Positions 12,613-23,579 are shown, counted from the first letter of the stretch. The stretch: 64,000 bases of DNA from Heloderma charlesbogerti (GCA_026122225.1 JANEZZ010001862.1:124001-188000), one strand, 5' to 3'. Program-made: numbers and translations. Notes: a model not told the origin generated them from the letters alone.

Positions 12613-12640
12613 GTTTCGACTAAACATTAGTCTTCATCAA
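12613..12640 (-). ncRNA. hammerhead-ribozyme-like core (degenerate)
   Basis: On the minus strand the sequence reads TTGATGA-A-GACTAA-TGT-TTAGTC-GAAAC. That is the hammerhead catalytic core layout (CUGANGA, a stem II, GAAA) with a perfect 6-bp stem II, but U replaces the first C of CUGANGA. Hammerhead motifs are known in the terminal repeats of Penelope-like elements, and this one lies downstream of the PLE coding remnant. Stems I and III are not clear, so activity is doubtful. Confidence 0.5.
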
Positions 12641-13159
12641 GAACTCCTATAGAATATGTTTTTAAATGCATAACAGACTCAGAAAACTGATATCATTAAA
12701 AGATGTTTCACTTCCTGCATTTATAAATTTTCAGTGGTGTACTGGACAATAAGCCAAAATAGCCAAATACTGTATATTGATAATAAATTGTGAGTGATAT
12801 GATTCTTCTAGGAGAAAATTTTAATGTTGTGTTTAATACAGAAATTCTGAGAAATAAAAATAAATACATTCACAATGGTAAATATTCCTCAGATTTAACT
12901 AACACAAACTTGTCATGAACCACAATTAACATTTACCTGGGCTTCTCCTACTCACTCTTTCCCCAGAAAACATTATCACTCCAAAAAACCAGTCACTGAA
13001 CAAGAGATAAACACCACCACAGCAGTCATAAATCAGGAAGTGAATTCGACAGTATATATACAAAAATGCACTCCACAATTTAAAGGCACAGTACTTATCA
13101 GGAGAAGCTTACAAATATGCTGTCAAATCAATCCTTTCACTCAAACCTGCAGGGGCTAA

Positions 13160-13774
13160 TGATTGAAGAGTAAATATCCAGAATTCTTCCCGCTGTAACA
13201 AAAGTCTGTCCATATCAACCCTATTGTACAAATGTGATCTCAACCACCCAGTCACACACACACACAAAAATCCTCCCATCTGTGAGACTTATCAATGCCA
13301 AGAGACATCAAGGGAGTATCTATTACCTTATTCTTAATTTTACTAGGATGCTCAGACTTCCATTAAAGACCTAACAGTTTTTCCCACATATATCTACTTA
13401 CATGTACATGTTACAACATAAAGAACATGAGTAGTGTTACAGTTGGACATATGATGTAATTTAAAAGCCCTCCCTCAACAGGATGTATGAAATCCTGAAT
13501 TTGAAGAGATTGAGGTCAGTTAACACAATGTCCACATTTATGTTGTTGTTCAGTCGCTCAGTCGTGTCCGACTCTTCGTGACCCCATGGACCATAGCACG
13601 CCAGGCCTTCCTGTCCTGCGCTCTCTCCCGGAGCGTGCTCAAGTTCATATTCATTGCATCTGTGAGTCCACATTTATAGTGGCCTCTAATATCTTCATTT
13701 TGAGAACTCAATGGGAGAAAATCAGAATGTACTAGAAGGCCCTTAAAGGATGTAGGTCTGTGATAACTTATCAA
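13160..13774 (-). pseudogene. PLE protein remnant: linker and GIY-YIG endonuclease
   Basis: Minus-strand translation in shifting frames gives the linker (FKGLLVHSDFLP, then IRGHYKCG), the BovB insertion, then NCNTTHVLYVVTCTC followed by YVGKTVRSLME and finally REEFWIFTLQSLAPAGL. These are the hallmarks of the C-terminal GIY-YIG endonuclease of vertebrate Penelope-like elements, which nicks target DNA so that the element's RT can prime. In-frame stops and frame changes make it a pseudogene. The RT domain proper is not recognised upstream, so the copy is probably 5' truncated near 13990. Confidence 0.75.
13530..13677 (-). mobile_element. 5'-truncated BovB insertion with 12-bp TSD
   Basis: The insert 13542-13665 encodes the BovB C-terminal end (KAWRAMVHGVTKSRTRLSD) on the minus strand and ends in a short (CAA)-type tail. 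Both sides carry GTCCACATTTAT (13530-13541 and 13666-13677), a perfect 12-bp target duplication. The insert interrupts the PLE reading frame. Confidence 0.95.
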
Positions 13775-13990
13775 CAGTACATTGGAACAACCAGGTCAAT
13801 CATTCACTAGATGCCAATTTTTTCTAATAGTCTTATTGACCAAGAATGATAGTGGGGAATACAGCATGGAAAAAAATATCCGTGATATAGAATGAACAAT
13901 TGTTGCCATGGAATTCTGTCTGCTCTCTTTCGCACCTCATGGATTATCCGAATTGGATATCTCTATTTATTAATTTTTTAGTTAAGGCTT

Positions 13991-14300
13991 CCAAATAAAT
14001 TTTATAGTCACCATAGGATGTGGAATTCCACTCAATATTCAAAAATTGGTTATATAGTAAACTCCACAACACACATCGATGCTCTGTCTGATCAGGAGCC
14101 CTGTCTGGTTAGGGTTCCAAAGCATGTAGAGTGTCCAAGCACATACGCCCATCTGCACATCAGCACCCGTGTTCAGAAATCCCACCGAATGTGAGGACTT
14201 TGGATGACAGGTCCATGAGATGCAGTTCCTTTGCCCCCTCCATACATTTAACCCATGCATGGAAGGAATGACTGAAAGAGGTACCTGCCAGTGAGTGACA
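13991..14300. other. no recognised feature
   Basis: Sequence between the PLE and the next repeat. Nothing identifiable. Confidence 0.3.
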
Positions 14301-14326
14301 TATTTGCTGCTCAGTGTGAAAATAGG

Positions 14327-14435
14327 TCAAGCTTTAGGATTGACCCACTGAAATTCATAGGACTTCAGTTAGTTATGACTTGTGATTTCAATGGGTCCAC
14401 TCTAAGTATGACTAAGTCTGGATCCAACCCCTGTA
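14327..14435. repeat. MITE fragment ending TGGATCCAACCCC
   Basis: GGTCAAGCTTTAGGATTGACC, then AATGGGTCCACTCTAAGTAT, then GTCTGGATCCAACCCC. This is the same family as 4368-4482 and 2925-2990. Confidence 0.6.
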
Positions 14436-14524
14436 AAGAGAGGCCCTTAAGTATGTGCACTTGCTTGCTAGCTATATAGTTTCATATGCTTATACAGTGG
14501 TAATCCTACTCACTGTAACCCATA

Positions 14525-16383
14525 CTCACTATATTATTCTTTTTTAAAATATATTTTTATTTATTTTATCTTTATAAATGACATAAACAATACCAAAATT
14601 ACCAACAACCTGATCAATATTACAATTTCCCAACAATACAATATTCTGATGAGGACACCACAATAACAAAAAGGGAAGGAAAAAGAAAAAAAGGAAAAGG
14701 AAAAGGGAGGAGGAAAGGAAGTGAAGAAAAAAAAAAATTCTTTCCCCTTCCCTCTCCCTCCCCTTTAGAGAATTAAGTTTAAACTCCAATACCCCCCGGC
14801 CTCCAATGCCATTCTATTTTAAAAACTATATCTGTAACCTTAACAATCTTACAGATTAATAAACAACCTTACATTTCTATATCATATCATCAATCTTATA
14901 TCAAAGAAACAGGTCTACAATTCATTCAATAATAATAATAATAATAAATATATAGTGTTATATAATAATAAAACTTAATATAAACCTTCAACAGTCAGTA
15001 ATATATTTTATACTAGATATATTATCTATTTTAAAGTAAAAAATATAAAGAAAAGCAAGAAAAAACAAAACATGAAAGAGAATAAACGAATACATGTATA
15101 ATCATTTATCTTCTGAGCTAGCCTGGATCATGCAGACTAAACACAAACAGTTAACAAAGCTTGTTTAAAGATTCCAGTTCATGGGGTTGTAACAGAATTC
15201 TCACGCATTTTTATGTTCAGCCATGCCTCCGCCATTTCATGATTTAGAAACTTCTTCATCTGACCTTCAGACACAATACAAAGCGTAGCAGGATATTTTA
15301 AGTAATATTGTAAGTTCATTTGTTTTGCCATATTTTTTGCTTTGATAAATTGCCTTCTTTTATTTGCCACCTCTTTGATGTAGTCTGGAAATAATATAAC
15401 TTCATCTTGTTTCCAGGAAAGGCTTCCACCCTCCCTTGCCAAATGCAGGATATAATTCTTTGTGGAGACTTTTGCAAATTGGATTATGATCGTGTAATCA
15501 GTCCCTTTAGCATTTGGCACACACAATGTCTGCTCAATATCAAGTAAATAATCAGATGGGATAGGGAGTATCTCATGCAAAAGTTTATCCACAAAAATAG
15601 GCAAGTTTACATCATTAGACAGATTTTTAATCCCAATAATATGTACACTGGATCTCCTCGTGAAGGCCTCCAGTTGAGAAATTCTATCAGAGGCATTTTT
15701 AAAATAAGTATGCGTCGTAGTTTCATTTCCTGCCACTCGGTCTTCCAGCTTATTAATTTTCATCTCCATTTTTTGCCATTACCCATTAATTAAATCTACA
15801 GTTCCTTGCAGGGCGGTGATGGAATTTTGGATTAAATCCAGCCTTTTGGCCTGCTCCATAAATTGCGAAGATAAAGTCTTTATCAGAGTAAATAATTCCC
15901 CTATATCTTCTGTTGTCAAAGCTTTTGACACAGGGGGTGTGGGGGGAGTCGATGCCAGCTCCTTTCTTCTCAGCGCAGACATGTTTCTCTCAAACAGATC
16001 TTGCAGGTCCTCAGGTGTTCTCAAATATTGTTAACATTCCTTAAATCATCCCTCAGAAGTTGTTGATATTTCTTAAAGCATATATTATTATGGAACACGT
16101 CAGCCCTGTTTTCTCCTATGAAATAGGAGTCTCAGTACAGCTTTTTGCATTGGTAAAGCCCTGGAGAGATAATCCTGGAATCCAGCCCCCACACACACAC
16201 CATCTCGAGGGGGGTACTTTTCTCCAAGATATTATCCAGATGATGCCTTGCCCCGCCCTTTCAATTCCAGGGGGGAATTAAAACCTTTTAAAAAGCTGTT
16301 TGAGAAAGCTCCCACGGAGCACCCATGGGATGCTACCAGAGTGACATTGGTTTCAACCAGAAGTCCCTCACTATATTATTCTT
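14525..16383 (-). mobile_element. ORF1-only L1-like (HAL1-like) element, copy 1, with 17-bp TSD
   Basis: Element body 14542-16366 (1825 bp), minus strand, flanked by perfect 17-bp direct repeats CTCACTATATTATTCTT at 14525-14541 and 16367-16383. Order on the minus strand: about 384-nt 5' region, ORF1 (15982-15179), about 640-nt 3' region with a polypurine tract (14695-14765 complemented), then an A-rich tail at the left TSD. No ORF2 (endonuclease/RT) is present. The 5' end falls within a few bases of that of copy 2 (59213-61089), so this is not 5' truncation. Variable-length TSD plus A-rich tail is the signature of target-primed reverse transcription, presumably by L1 machinery supplied in trans. 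Confidence 0.88.
15179..15982 (-). pseudogene. L1-type ORF1 protein, copy 1 (one nonsense codon)
   Basis: The 267-codon frame from ATG (15980-15982) to the stop at 15179 is broken by one TAA at 15779-15781 (codon 68), where copy 2 has a serine codon. Features match the L1 ORF1p (Transposase_22) family: an N-terminal heptad-like coiled-coil segment, an RRM-like start (SSVHIIGIKNL) and the conserved C-terminal domain (FPDYIKEVANKRRQFIKAKN, then YPATLCIV). That protein normally binds LINE RNA as a trimer and acts as a nucleic acid chaperone. It is shorter than the human protein (338 aa). An in-frame ATG at 15769 would still allow a 196-residue product lacking most of the coiled coil. Confidence 0.85.
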
Positions 16384-17439
16384 ATACAGTGATAATACCA
16401 AGGTTATTATTAATAATAATAGTACTCATATCCCACATTTCCTTCAAGAAGTTCAGGATGGCCTGTGAGATAGGTTAGACTATAGTGAGTTCCCCAAGGC
16501 CACATACTGAGCTTCACAAATAAGCAGGGTTTTGAACCCAGATCCCCCCACCAAATATAACACTCTCTCCACTATAGGACTCTGCATCTCTAAGGTTCTT
16601 CCCCTCTCAGGAGGTCCCACTTCACAATGCATGCAAGTGCTGCTGTGATTTTGCCACACATGCTGCATGAAAGAGCCAAAGAAATAATATTTATAAGCCA
16701 TTATAATTCAAATGGCTCAATTTGTCACTGAATGCATTGTTATTAGTAATTCTGACAATGCAATATAGATGGGAAAGGTGTACAGAGGTAAATAGATCTA
16801 ACTTCTTTGTGTTCAGATATTGTGCCCTTGAGCCTGAACCAGAAGAGCAGTGGGAAGGGAGAGGGGAGGAATAGCAAGGCTAGTGAAAGATTACTACTCT
16901 AAATATGGAGGCTGATTGGTCCTCCCCAACAACCAACAGTCACTTCCCACAAGCCATATTGGGTAACAGTTAGAAATCATGTCGATTCTTCTTTCTTTCT
17001 ACCTCATAAAAATAGAAAACGGGGTCACAAAGGCAATGCAGAGTCAGGTTTGTAAATCAGAGTAGAGAAAGAAAGCATCTCCCCTAAGGATCGCTTGATG
17101 ATATTTTGGGTGCTTGCCATGAATTTCCATCATGAAGAAAAATGTTTGTTTAGAGATCAACATAATAAAATGTTATAACCAGTGTCACTCTCCACCCGGC
17201 TATGAAACACCAACCACTAAGGAGGGGCCCTTGCCCTAGCCATGCGTGAACCACTCCCCTCTTGCATGGCCAGGAGAAGATTAAAAATAACCCAGCCGCT
17301 TCAGTGGAAGCCAGGTGCTTGGGCCTTTCCCGAGGAAACCAGCAGAGTGCCTGTTGCAGGCTCCTGCTGCTCCTACTGATGTGGTTGGATCCAGTGGTGC
17401 AGCCAAGGCTAGACATGGGGCACTAGTCTGGGGCCCTGA
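16384..17439. other. no recognised feature
   Basis: Mixed sequence after the ORF1-only element. No gene or named repeat is recognised. Confidence 0.35.
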
Positions 17440-17870
17440 CATCTGGAGGGGGCCCCAAATACCCCCTAAACTGGTGGCAGCTGCTTCCTCCTCTCCCTTT
17501 AGCTTGGCCCTGAGCACCGCAGCAGCCAACCGGGTGAGCCTAAAAGCCCCATGGCACGCCATTTTAGAAGTACACTTTTAAAAACTCATGTTTTAAGTAT
17601 CAGTGATCTGAACCAATCAGACGTTGCCTTTGGGGGAACTCAGCCAATGAGGGCACAGAAGAGACATAAAGACTGTCCCTACACCACTTCTGTGTCCTCA
17701 TTGGCCACGTTCCCCTAAAGGCTGCTTCTGATTAATTCAAATTGCTGTTATTCAAACATAAGGGAGGGGAGTTTACTTTTAAAATGGCATGGCAGGCTAG
17801 GAGGAGGACCTGCTGTCACTGCTGCTGCTGCCACAGCCACCAGCAGGTATGTTTTGGGGGTGTTTAAGGG
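17440..17870. mobile_element. foldback DNA element, about 430 bp
   Basis: Long imperfect inverted repeats. Left arm words CCCCCTAAACTGGTGGCAGC, CATGGCACGCCATTTTAGAA and CAGCCAATGAGGGCACAGAAG are mirrored by CTTCTGTGTCCTCATTGGCC, TTTTAAAATGGCATGGCAGG and GCCACAGCCACCAGCAGG. The loop is about 25 bp around 17670-17690. There is no coding capacity. The superfamily is unknown because clean termini and TSD are not visible. Confidence 0.75.
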
Positions 17871-17961
17871 AGGGAGTTGACATTACTGCCCACTGGGACT
17901 GAGGGGAGTTGAAGTCCAAAACAGGTGGAGGGCACCAGGTTGAATTAGAGATTTCAGTTTG

Positions 17962-18426
17962 GAGGTGACCAGGGATGTACGAATCCCACTCACCTGTCCA
18001 TTCCGGGGCATCAGCAGTGGGGGGGAGGTGCTCTGTCCCTCCCCCCAGAATCTTCCCCAGCCGGTTCCGCTCCATGGTGACTCCGCAGAGCTGCTGGCCA
18101 CGGCCGGGCTGCTGTGGCCGCTACGCCGGCTGCCATTTGCATGGCTGCCAAGCTGTGATAGGCTACATAAGTGTTTACATAGCCTATCACGACAAAAGGC
18201 AGCCACGCAAATGGCGGCTGCTATGCCGGCCGCTATTTGCGGCCGCAGCAACCCAGCAGCGGCTGGGAGACCAGCCGGAGCCACCGCCGCTGGAGCCACC
18301 ACCAGGTAAGCTCTGTTCTGGGGGGATTCCGTGGGGTGGCCAGGGGGGAGGATGTTCCGCCATGGATTCCAGGGGGGGGATTCTAAAGAGTCCGTGGCAG
18401 AATTCACTGACATCTCTAGAGGTGAC
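17962..18426. mobile_element. hAT-like MITE with one palindrome, 8-bp TSD
   Basis: Body 17970-18418 (449 bp), starting CAGGGATGTACGAA and ending CTGACATCTCTA. Both sides carry GAGGTGAC (17962-17969 and 18419-18426), a perfect 8-bp TSD diagnostic of the hAT superfamily. The interior is GC-rich, with a 36-bp near-palindrome at 18155-18190 (GTGATAGGCTACATAA mirrored), itself enclosed by GCCATTTGCATGGCTGCC and GGCAGCCACGCAAATGGC. The 200-codon Ala/Pro-rich open frames here are compositional. Confidence 0.9.
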
Positions 18427-19300
18427 AATCCCATATTCATGACCTCATTCAGTTCTGAAACCGATGGGAAGCCCAAGGCAAACTACCCAACTCACAGACT
18501 AGTTGTAAAGATAATGAGATAACTCCATGTATACCAGCCCAAAATGTCATGAGGAAGGGCAGGATTTCAATGCAATCTCTCTCTCCCTCTCCCTCTCCCT
18601 CTCTCACACGCTCGCTTGCTCTCCCTTTCTTGCCCGCCCCCCTCTCTTTGGCAATCCTAGTGATACATTGGAGGTTCATACCAGTCTCTATTTAAAGCAC
18701 AATAATACAGTCCCACATTGGGGATCTCTACACCTCAAGCTTATTGCACATTCATGGTTGCTGTCTCACTGAATTGTGTGGATCCATTACATGACGTCGT
18801 CATTGTCTAGTCATTATTCCACTATTTCCTCCCACTTATCCCGTGTTTTTCTCAAATGGAAAAAATTGGGTATTTTTCCAGATATGCGCAAATGGAGCGC
18901 CATGTCCTCCCTGTGTATTCCTCCCTTAGCGTGAATGAAGTGCTGAGTGTGGTTGTTGGGGGCGTGGTCATGATGTCGAAGGTGGTGACGAAGGTCTGAT
19001 GGGAGTTCAGCCTTCCTGCTCCTGCGCCATTTTGGCTCCTTGCCATTTTCAGCCTGCCTGTTCAAAACAGAGCAGCACAGCGGCAGAGTGGCAAAGCGGG
19101 GGGAGGGGCAGAGCGAAGGAGCAGCAGAGGGGCTGAGCGGCAGGAACTAGCCAAAAGCATGGAAGAGGGAGGCGGGACCTGGGGAGATCAGTGGGGCGGC
19201 TGTCCGCATGTCAGTCCCCATCCATCAGTCATAGGCAAGGGGAGGAAAAGGGGCAGGAACCCAGGAGCAAGTATCGCTGGACCTGGAGCATGTGTAATGC
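18427..19300. other. CT-rich tract and unclassified GC-rich sequence
   Basis: 18568-18645 is a (CTCTCC)n-like pyrimidine tract. 18735-19160 holds GC-rich, purine-rich sequence with short imperfect repeats (GCGGCAGAG, GAGCGGCAGG near 19078-19145). No gene is recognised. Confidence 0.4.
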
Positions 19301-20083
19301 CTAGGGATGTACGAAAGTCACTTACCTTTTCGAAGGGTGACATTCGTGGTGGGGGAGAGGCATTCCGTCCCTCTCCCCGAAATTCTCCCTGGCCAGCTCT
19401 GCTCCGTGGTGACTCCGTGGAGCCACCAGCCGGGGCCGCCCACAGCCAGACATCCGGCTGCTGGGCAGCCTGCACAGGGACGCAAATGGCAGCCACTGTA
19501 GCCGCCACCATTTGCATTCCTTTTTTTTTTTTTTTTTGCCCTGATAGGCTACATAAATACTCACGTAGCCTATCACAGCCTCCACAGGGACACAAATGGT
19601 GTCCCTGCGTTAGCTGTGATAGGCTACATAAGTATTTACATAGCCTATCACAGCTATAATGAAGAAGCGAATGGCAGCCGCTATTTGCGTTCCTCTTTTT
19701 TTCACCGTAGCCTACGTAAATATTTACGTAGGCTAAAACAGCGAAAAAAAGGGAACACAAATGGTGGCCGCTGTAGCCGCCGCCATTTGCATATGCTGGT
19801 TTTTTGGTTTTTTTGGCTTGCCATGATAGGCTACGTAAATACTTACGGAGCCTATCACGGCAAACAGCAGGACGCAAATGGCGGCTGCAGCAGCCGGTCG
19901 AAAGACCAGCCGCTGCCGCCGCTGGAGCTGCCACCACCACTGGAGCCCCAGGTAAGTTTCGTTCTGGGGCTATTCCACAAGGTGGCGGGGGTGGGAGGCC
20001 ATTCCACCATGGGTTTCAAATGCCAGTGCATTCGGCCTCACTGAAATCCATGGCGGAATTCTCCGCCATCCCTATTTAAATGC
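19293..20083. mobile_element. hAT-like MITE with four palindromes
   Basis: Body about 19301-20075, beginning (C)TAGGGATGTACGAAAG and ending CTCCGCCATCCCTA. The flanking octamers TGTAATGC and TTAAATGC agree at 6 of 8 positions, a decayed 8-bp TSD. Palindromes lie at 19542-19575, 19613-19654, 19708-19735 (perfect, 28 bp, TAGCCTACGTAAAT mirrored) and 19823-19858. They alternate with GCAAATGG/CCATTTGC words. Its ends and GC-rich flanking arms match the elements at 17970-18418 and 46779-47662. Confidence 0.85.
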
Positions 20084-21472
20084 AGGAGTTTAGGCTGGTG
20101 TAGAAATCTCCTTAGGCTTTGCTAAGAATATACTTGAGGATATGCAGAATAAATGATCGAGGAACTGGTGCGACTGCTGCATGTGATTATATTTGGGATA
20201 AAATTGCGAATTTGTGAATGTTTGCATTTGTGTGTGCAAAAGAGAGCGATCCAGTGCTAGGACACTGTGCTGCATGCTATCGGAGCTACCGTAGCCATGG
20301 CATTTATTTCATTCCACAATATTGCCAAATAGATCCTAGTGACTCTCATCAGACATAAAAACGGCCCCAAGAACTTTAGCTATGTGGATCCCACATTTTC
20401 TGAGTGCTCAAATGCAATGATTCATGCCTGAGAAAATGCCCAAGTTTCCTAAGCAGGACATTTACCACAGTTCATATATACACCACAGCCACAAAAGCAG
20501 GGTCAGAATAAGCCCTTCCCCGCATCAGCTACAGGGACAGGGGCAGCCTTCAGAGTGAACTTGAAGAGCTACTGGTCCCAAGTCCAAATACAGTCCTCAA
20601 AAGGTGCGGTGTGGTATTTTTGTGAGGTGGGGAGGGAGCTGCTAGGTTGTACAAATAAATGCACCATGGTAAGGATTCCAACAGAAAATTATGAAAGAGG
20701 CTCTAGGTGTGAATTTCCCCTGATTTCTTTGGATGACCAAGACCTGAGGCTCCTTGTTATTATCAGTCCCTTGGTGAACCCAAACATATTGCAATTGGTA
20801 GAGCTGTATAAAATATAAATCAGGCTACACTAGTATTTTCCTTTGTCATTGATGGATGTGAAGCAACCTGCCCTTCAGAGGAAAGTTGTTCTATTTCCTA
20901 TATATCTTTCTGTTCGAGAGAATTCGTTTTTGTTACCTCAAGTCCAGCTGAAGACCCTTTCTGGATCGTCATATGAGGCTGTAAAGGCTCAGATAGCTCA
21001 CACAGCATGGGTTAAAGACATGCAGTAAAAGAATAGGAATGCAATCACTAGCTGTTGTATTACTAAAGGGGCCTGCCATAAAAGATCAGAAAGGTTTTTG
21101 CCCTTTCTGCTTCTCCATCCGTAATTCAGTAGAATTTCTGAATTAGGAGCAGCTTGGAGATATATTATCTGTACTTCTGTGTCTGCCTCTCAAACACTTT
21201 TTTCCAGTTCTGCAAAAAAAGGGGGAAAGATCAGATCCAAGTCTGCACAAAATGCACCCACCTCCTTCAAACCCTCACAATATCCCTAGTATTTTCACTC
21301 TTTTAGTAACAGATCTGGCAAAAAGTGTAGGGGAGACAGGATATACATACATACAGAGATATTAGAGTTAGGGGAAAGAAATCAGAGTTCCCATCTGATT
21401 ATGGCAACTACAGCTGTAAATGGCAGCATTTAGGCTTTATTTATTTATTTAGGCAGCATTTATTCTACCAGC
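20084..21472. other. no recognised feature
   Basis: Apart from a short word shared with the 50508/63185 MITE family at 20080-20100 (GCAGGAGTTTAGGCTGGTGT), nothing is identified. Confidence 0.35.
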
Positions 21473-21704
21473 TTTACGGCTGCAAATGGCACCCACTACG
21501 CCATTTGCGTCCAGAGCCTGACTTACAGCGATACGGCACAGCAATGGCTGCCAGCCATATCAACATTCGCCAAGGACGTGGAGCAGGCGGCCGGCTCTGC
21601 AGGATCAAGGTGGAGCGGAGCCAGCCTGGACAGATTCCGGGGGGAGGAACAGATTTGCGGACACCCCCCCCCCGGAACAGGGTAAGTGATCCGCCCATCC
21701 CTGT
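21473..21704. mobile_element. partial hAT-like MITE of the CAGGGATG family
   Basis: The right end CGCCCATCCCTG and the GGTAAGTGATCC junction match the left ends of the elements at 17970 and 19301, complemented. CTGCAAATGGC and CGCCATTTGCG words are present. The left half is missing or diverged. Confidence 0.6.
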
Positions 21705-22320
21705 TCACATGTTACAGTGGGCATGAGGTAGGCATGCGTAGTGCCTGCGTCACTCTGTGATGCCCCTTTGCTCCCTCATCCCTTCACAGCTGTGCAGTTA
21801 CAGAGGCACAGAGGGGCATTTTCATCTATTTAATCACACTTTCGCACAGTTTTGCAGCTTCGTATCTTCATAACGGTTGCTTTTGGACTCAGTGCCCAAG
21901 GGCCGGGGGGGGGTCTTGGGGGAGGAACAACATCCGTCTTGCCACCATTTTGGAGTGATGGCCAGGCACGTAGTGCTCATGCTTGTGAGTGCGACCCATC
22001 GCAAGAGTCTCAGGCTGGGGAACTGACAAACTGATGGTGCGGAAATGAAGGAGAACAAAATACCCAATTTTTACCTAAAACAGGGTCAGAAAGACACAGC
22101 AGAGCCCCTCAAATACAAAACAGCCTCTGAAGTGTCACACCCCCACACTCATGGGACTGCACAGCTGCGCATTTCAGTACACTGGCAAAAAAACAGGGCA
22201 CGGCGGAGTCTGTCAGGGAAGCACGCAGTACATTGCGAGTGTCTCGCAGGGCAGGGTGATTCAAAGCTGCACAGCTGCACAGTTGCAACAGGGTGGGGGT
22301 TCAAAGCAGTGCCATATAGA
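21705..22320. other. unclassified repeat-like sequence
   Basis: Recurring GCACAGCTG, CAGTTAC and GCGCATTTC words, in both orientations, suggest a decayed foldback repeat. Boundaries and family cannot be given. Confidence 0.3.
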
Positions 22321-22321
22321 T

Positions 22322-22440
22322 GGGCCCCAGATGTTGTTGGACAGCAACTCCTATAATACCTCACCTTGCTTTGCTGACTAGGGTTGATGGGACTTCAACT
22401 TCAACCAATGGCAGTCCAACAGCCTTGGGTCACAGATTCC
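22322..22440. repeat. decayed MITE of the TGTTGGACWRCAACTCC type
   Basis: GATGTTGTTGGACAGCAACTCC and its approximate mirror AATGGCAGTCCAACAGCCTTGG. Related to 9375-9476. Confidence 0.6.
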
Positions 22441-22557
22441 CCAGGCCTTGTCTAAAGAAACCTTATCAAGAATAGGGAGCACTCTGGTCACCAGGCAGAG
22501 AAGGCTCTATAAATGTCAAATTGCCAAATATGGATGTCCCATGAGGGGCAAGTAGAC

Positions 22558-22612
22558 TTAGGGCACAATCCTATGCATGTTTAGACAGGAAAAAGTCCTA
22601 CAATTCCCAACA
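22558..22612. repeat. half of the AGGGCACAATCCTATG palindrome
   Basis: AGGGCACAATCCTATGCATG, then AAAAAGTCCTACAATTCCC, matches the left arm of 3112-3232. The right arm is absent and a LINE tail follows. Confidence 0.75.
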
Positions 22613-22870
22613 ATCCCGAGCCAGTTTAGCCACTTGTTTACTCTGGCTTTCACCTCCTTGTGTTTTATCAGACTGTTCTGGTCTGTAGCTGCAACTGCGT
22701 TGTAGATTTTGTCTTATCCTGGTGTTTATTGTTGGTTGTTGTTATTTTGGAATGTCTGTTGTTTGTATTATTTTACTGATTTTTAGTATATGAATTTTAT
22801 TGTTCTACACCGCCTTGGGAGGGCTCCTACACTGAAAGGCAGCCATAGAAAATTTTAAAATAAATAAAAT
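22613..22870 (+). repeat. LINE 3' tail (CR1/L2 type, plus)
   Basis: The stretch has a TG-rich 3' region, then TACACCGCCTTGGGAGGGCT, then AAATAAATAAAATAG. This is the usual reptile LINE tail ending with 'gccttggg' before an A-rich end. Confidence 0.65.
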
Positions 22871-23489
22871 AGTTAAAGAAACTAAAGAAACTTTCAGTGG
22901 TTAATAGAAGGGTTCCCATAATATGTTCCTTTCCATCACAGCAGTTTACTATATAAGTGTCATCTTTCCTCAAGTGTCGTTCTACACGTTTCACCATTCT
23001 TCCAGAATCTTTACTGAAATCCTTACTCCTTCCCATGTCTCCCCAATCCCTGTTCCATATAATCACTAGCCTTGTTGCTAAACAAAAGTCTTTTATTCAC
23101 TTAAATTATCCAGCTCTGAGAGGCTTAGAATATAAAAGTCTGACTCCCTGCCCCAAATACTTCAAGGCATCAAAATTTCTAGACAAACGGCCTTACACAA
23201 AGAAGACATCTGTCGTCAGGCTTTGCAGAAGCTAGCAGGATTTTTTTAAACCAAGAAGACTCCCCACAATGAAATAATCTAATAGCACACCATGTAATGA
23301 GAAAATGTAGGAAGCTGCACAGGACACAAAACAGAACTTCTGCTTGGATGGCAGAGGAGCCATTTATAATTCCTTCACCATCTTTGAGATGAAATCAGGA
23401 AAAAGCTCAAAGTCTTTGATGACCTTAGAGCAGATTTACACTCATTTCGCTGATGGTATGCGACCTGTTACATGCTCCTCTTCAGGAAA
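22871..23489. other. no recognised feature
   Basis: No named repeat or gene is recognised. Confidence 0.35.
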
Positions 23490-23517
23490 TAGATGATTAG
23501 ATAGATGATAGATAGAT

Positions 23518-23579
<62 letters not shown>
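23490..23579. repeat. (GATA)n microsatellite
   Basis: About 90 bp of GATA/GATGATA units, the last 60 bp perfect. Confidence 0.97.

Larger units (their letters stand above)
12300..13990 (-). mobile_element. Penelope-like element (PLE), minus strand
   Basis: This is a decayed Penelope-like retroelement read on the minus strand. Coding remnants occupy about 13160-13800. A 3' terminal-repeat-like segment containing a hammerhead-like core follows at about 12600-12650. A 124-bp BovB tail sits inside it at 13542-13665 with a 12-bp TSD, so the PLE was present before that insertion. Exact element ends are not visible. Confidence 0.7.

Noticed and set aside
14544..14789. Lys/Arg/Phe-rich open frames on the minus strand (also 59294-59488)
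   Set aside because: They read the polypurine tract of the L1-like 3' UTR; low-complexity artefact.
17883..19940. Long Ala/Pro/Gly-rich open frames (up to 250 codons) in GC-rich sequence
   Set aside because: They coincide with MITE bodies, read through palindromes on both strands, and have no domains. GC-rich composition explains the lack of stops.
23490..23579. GATA repeat as a sex-chromosome (Bkm) marker
   Set aside because: GATA arrays are enriched on some snake sex chromosomes, but a single 90-bp run is an ordinary microsatellite and says nothing about linkage.
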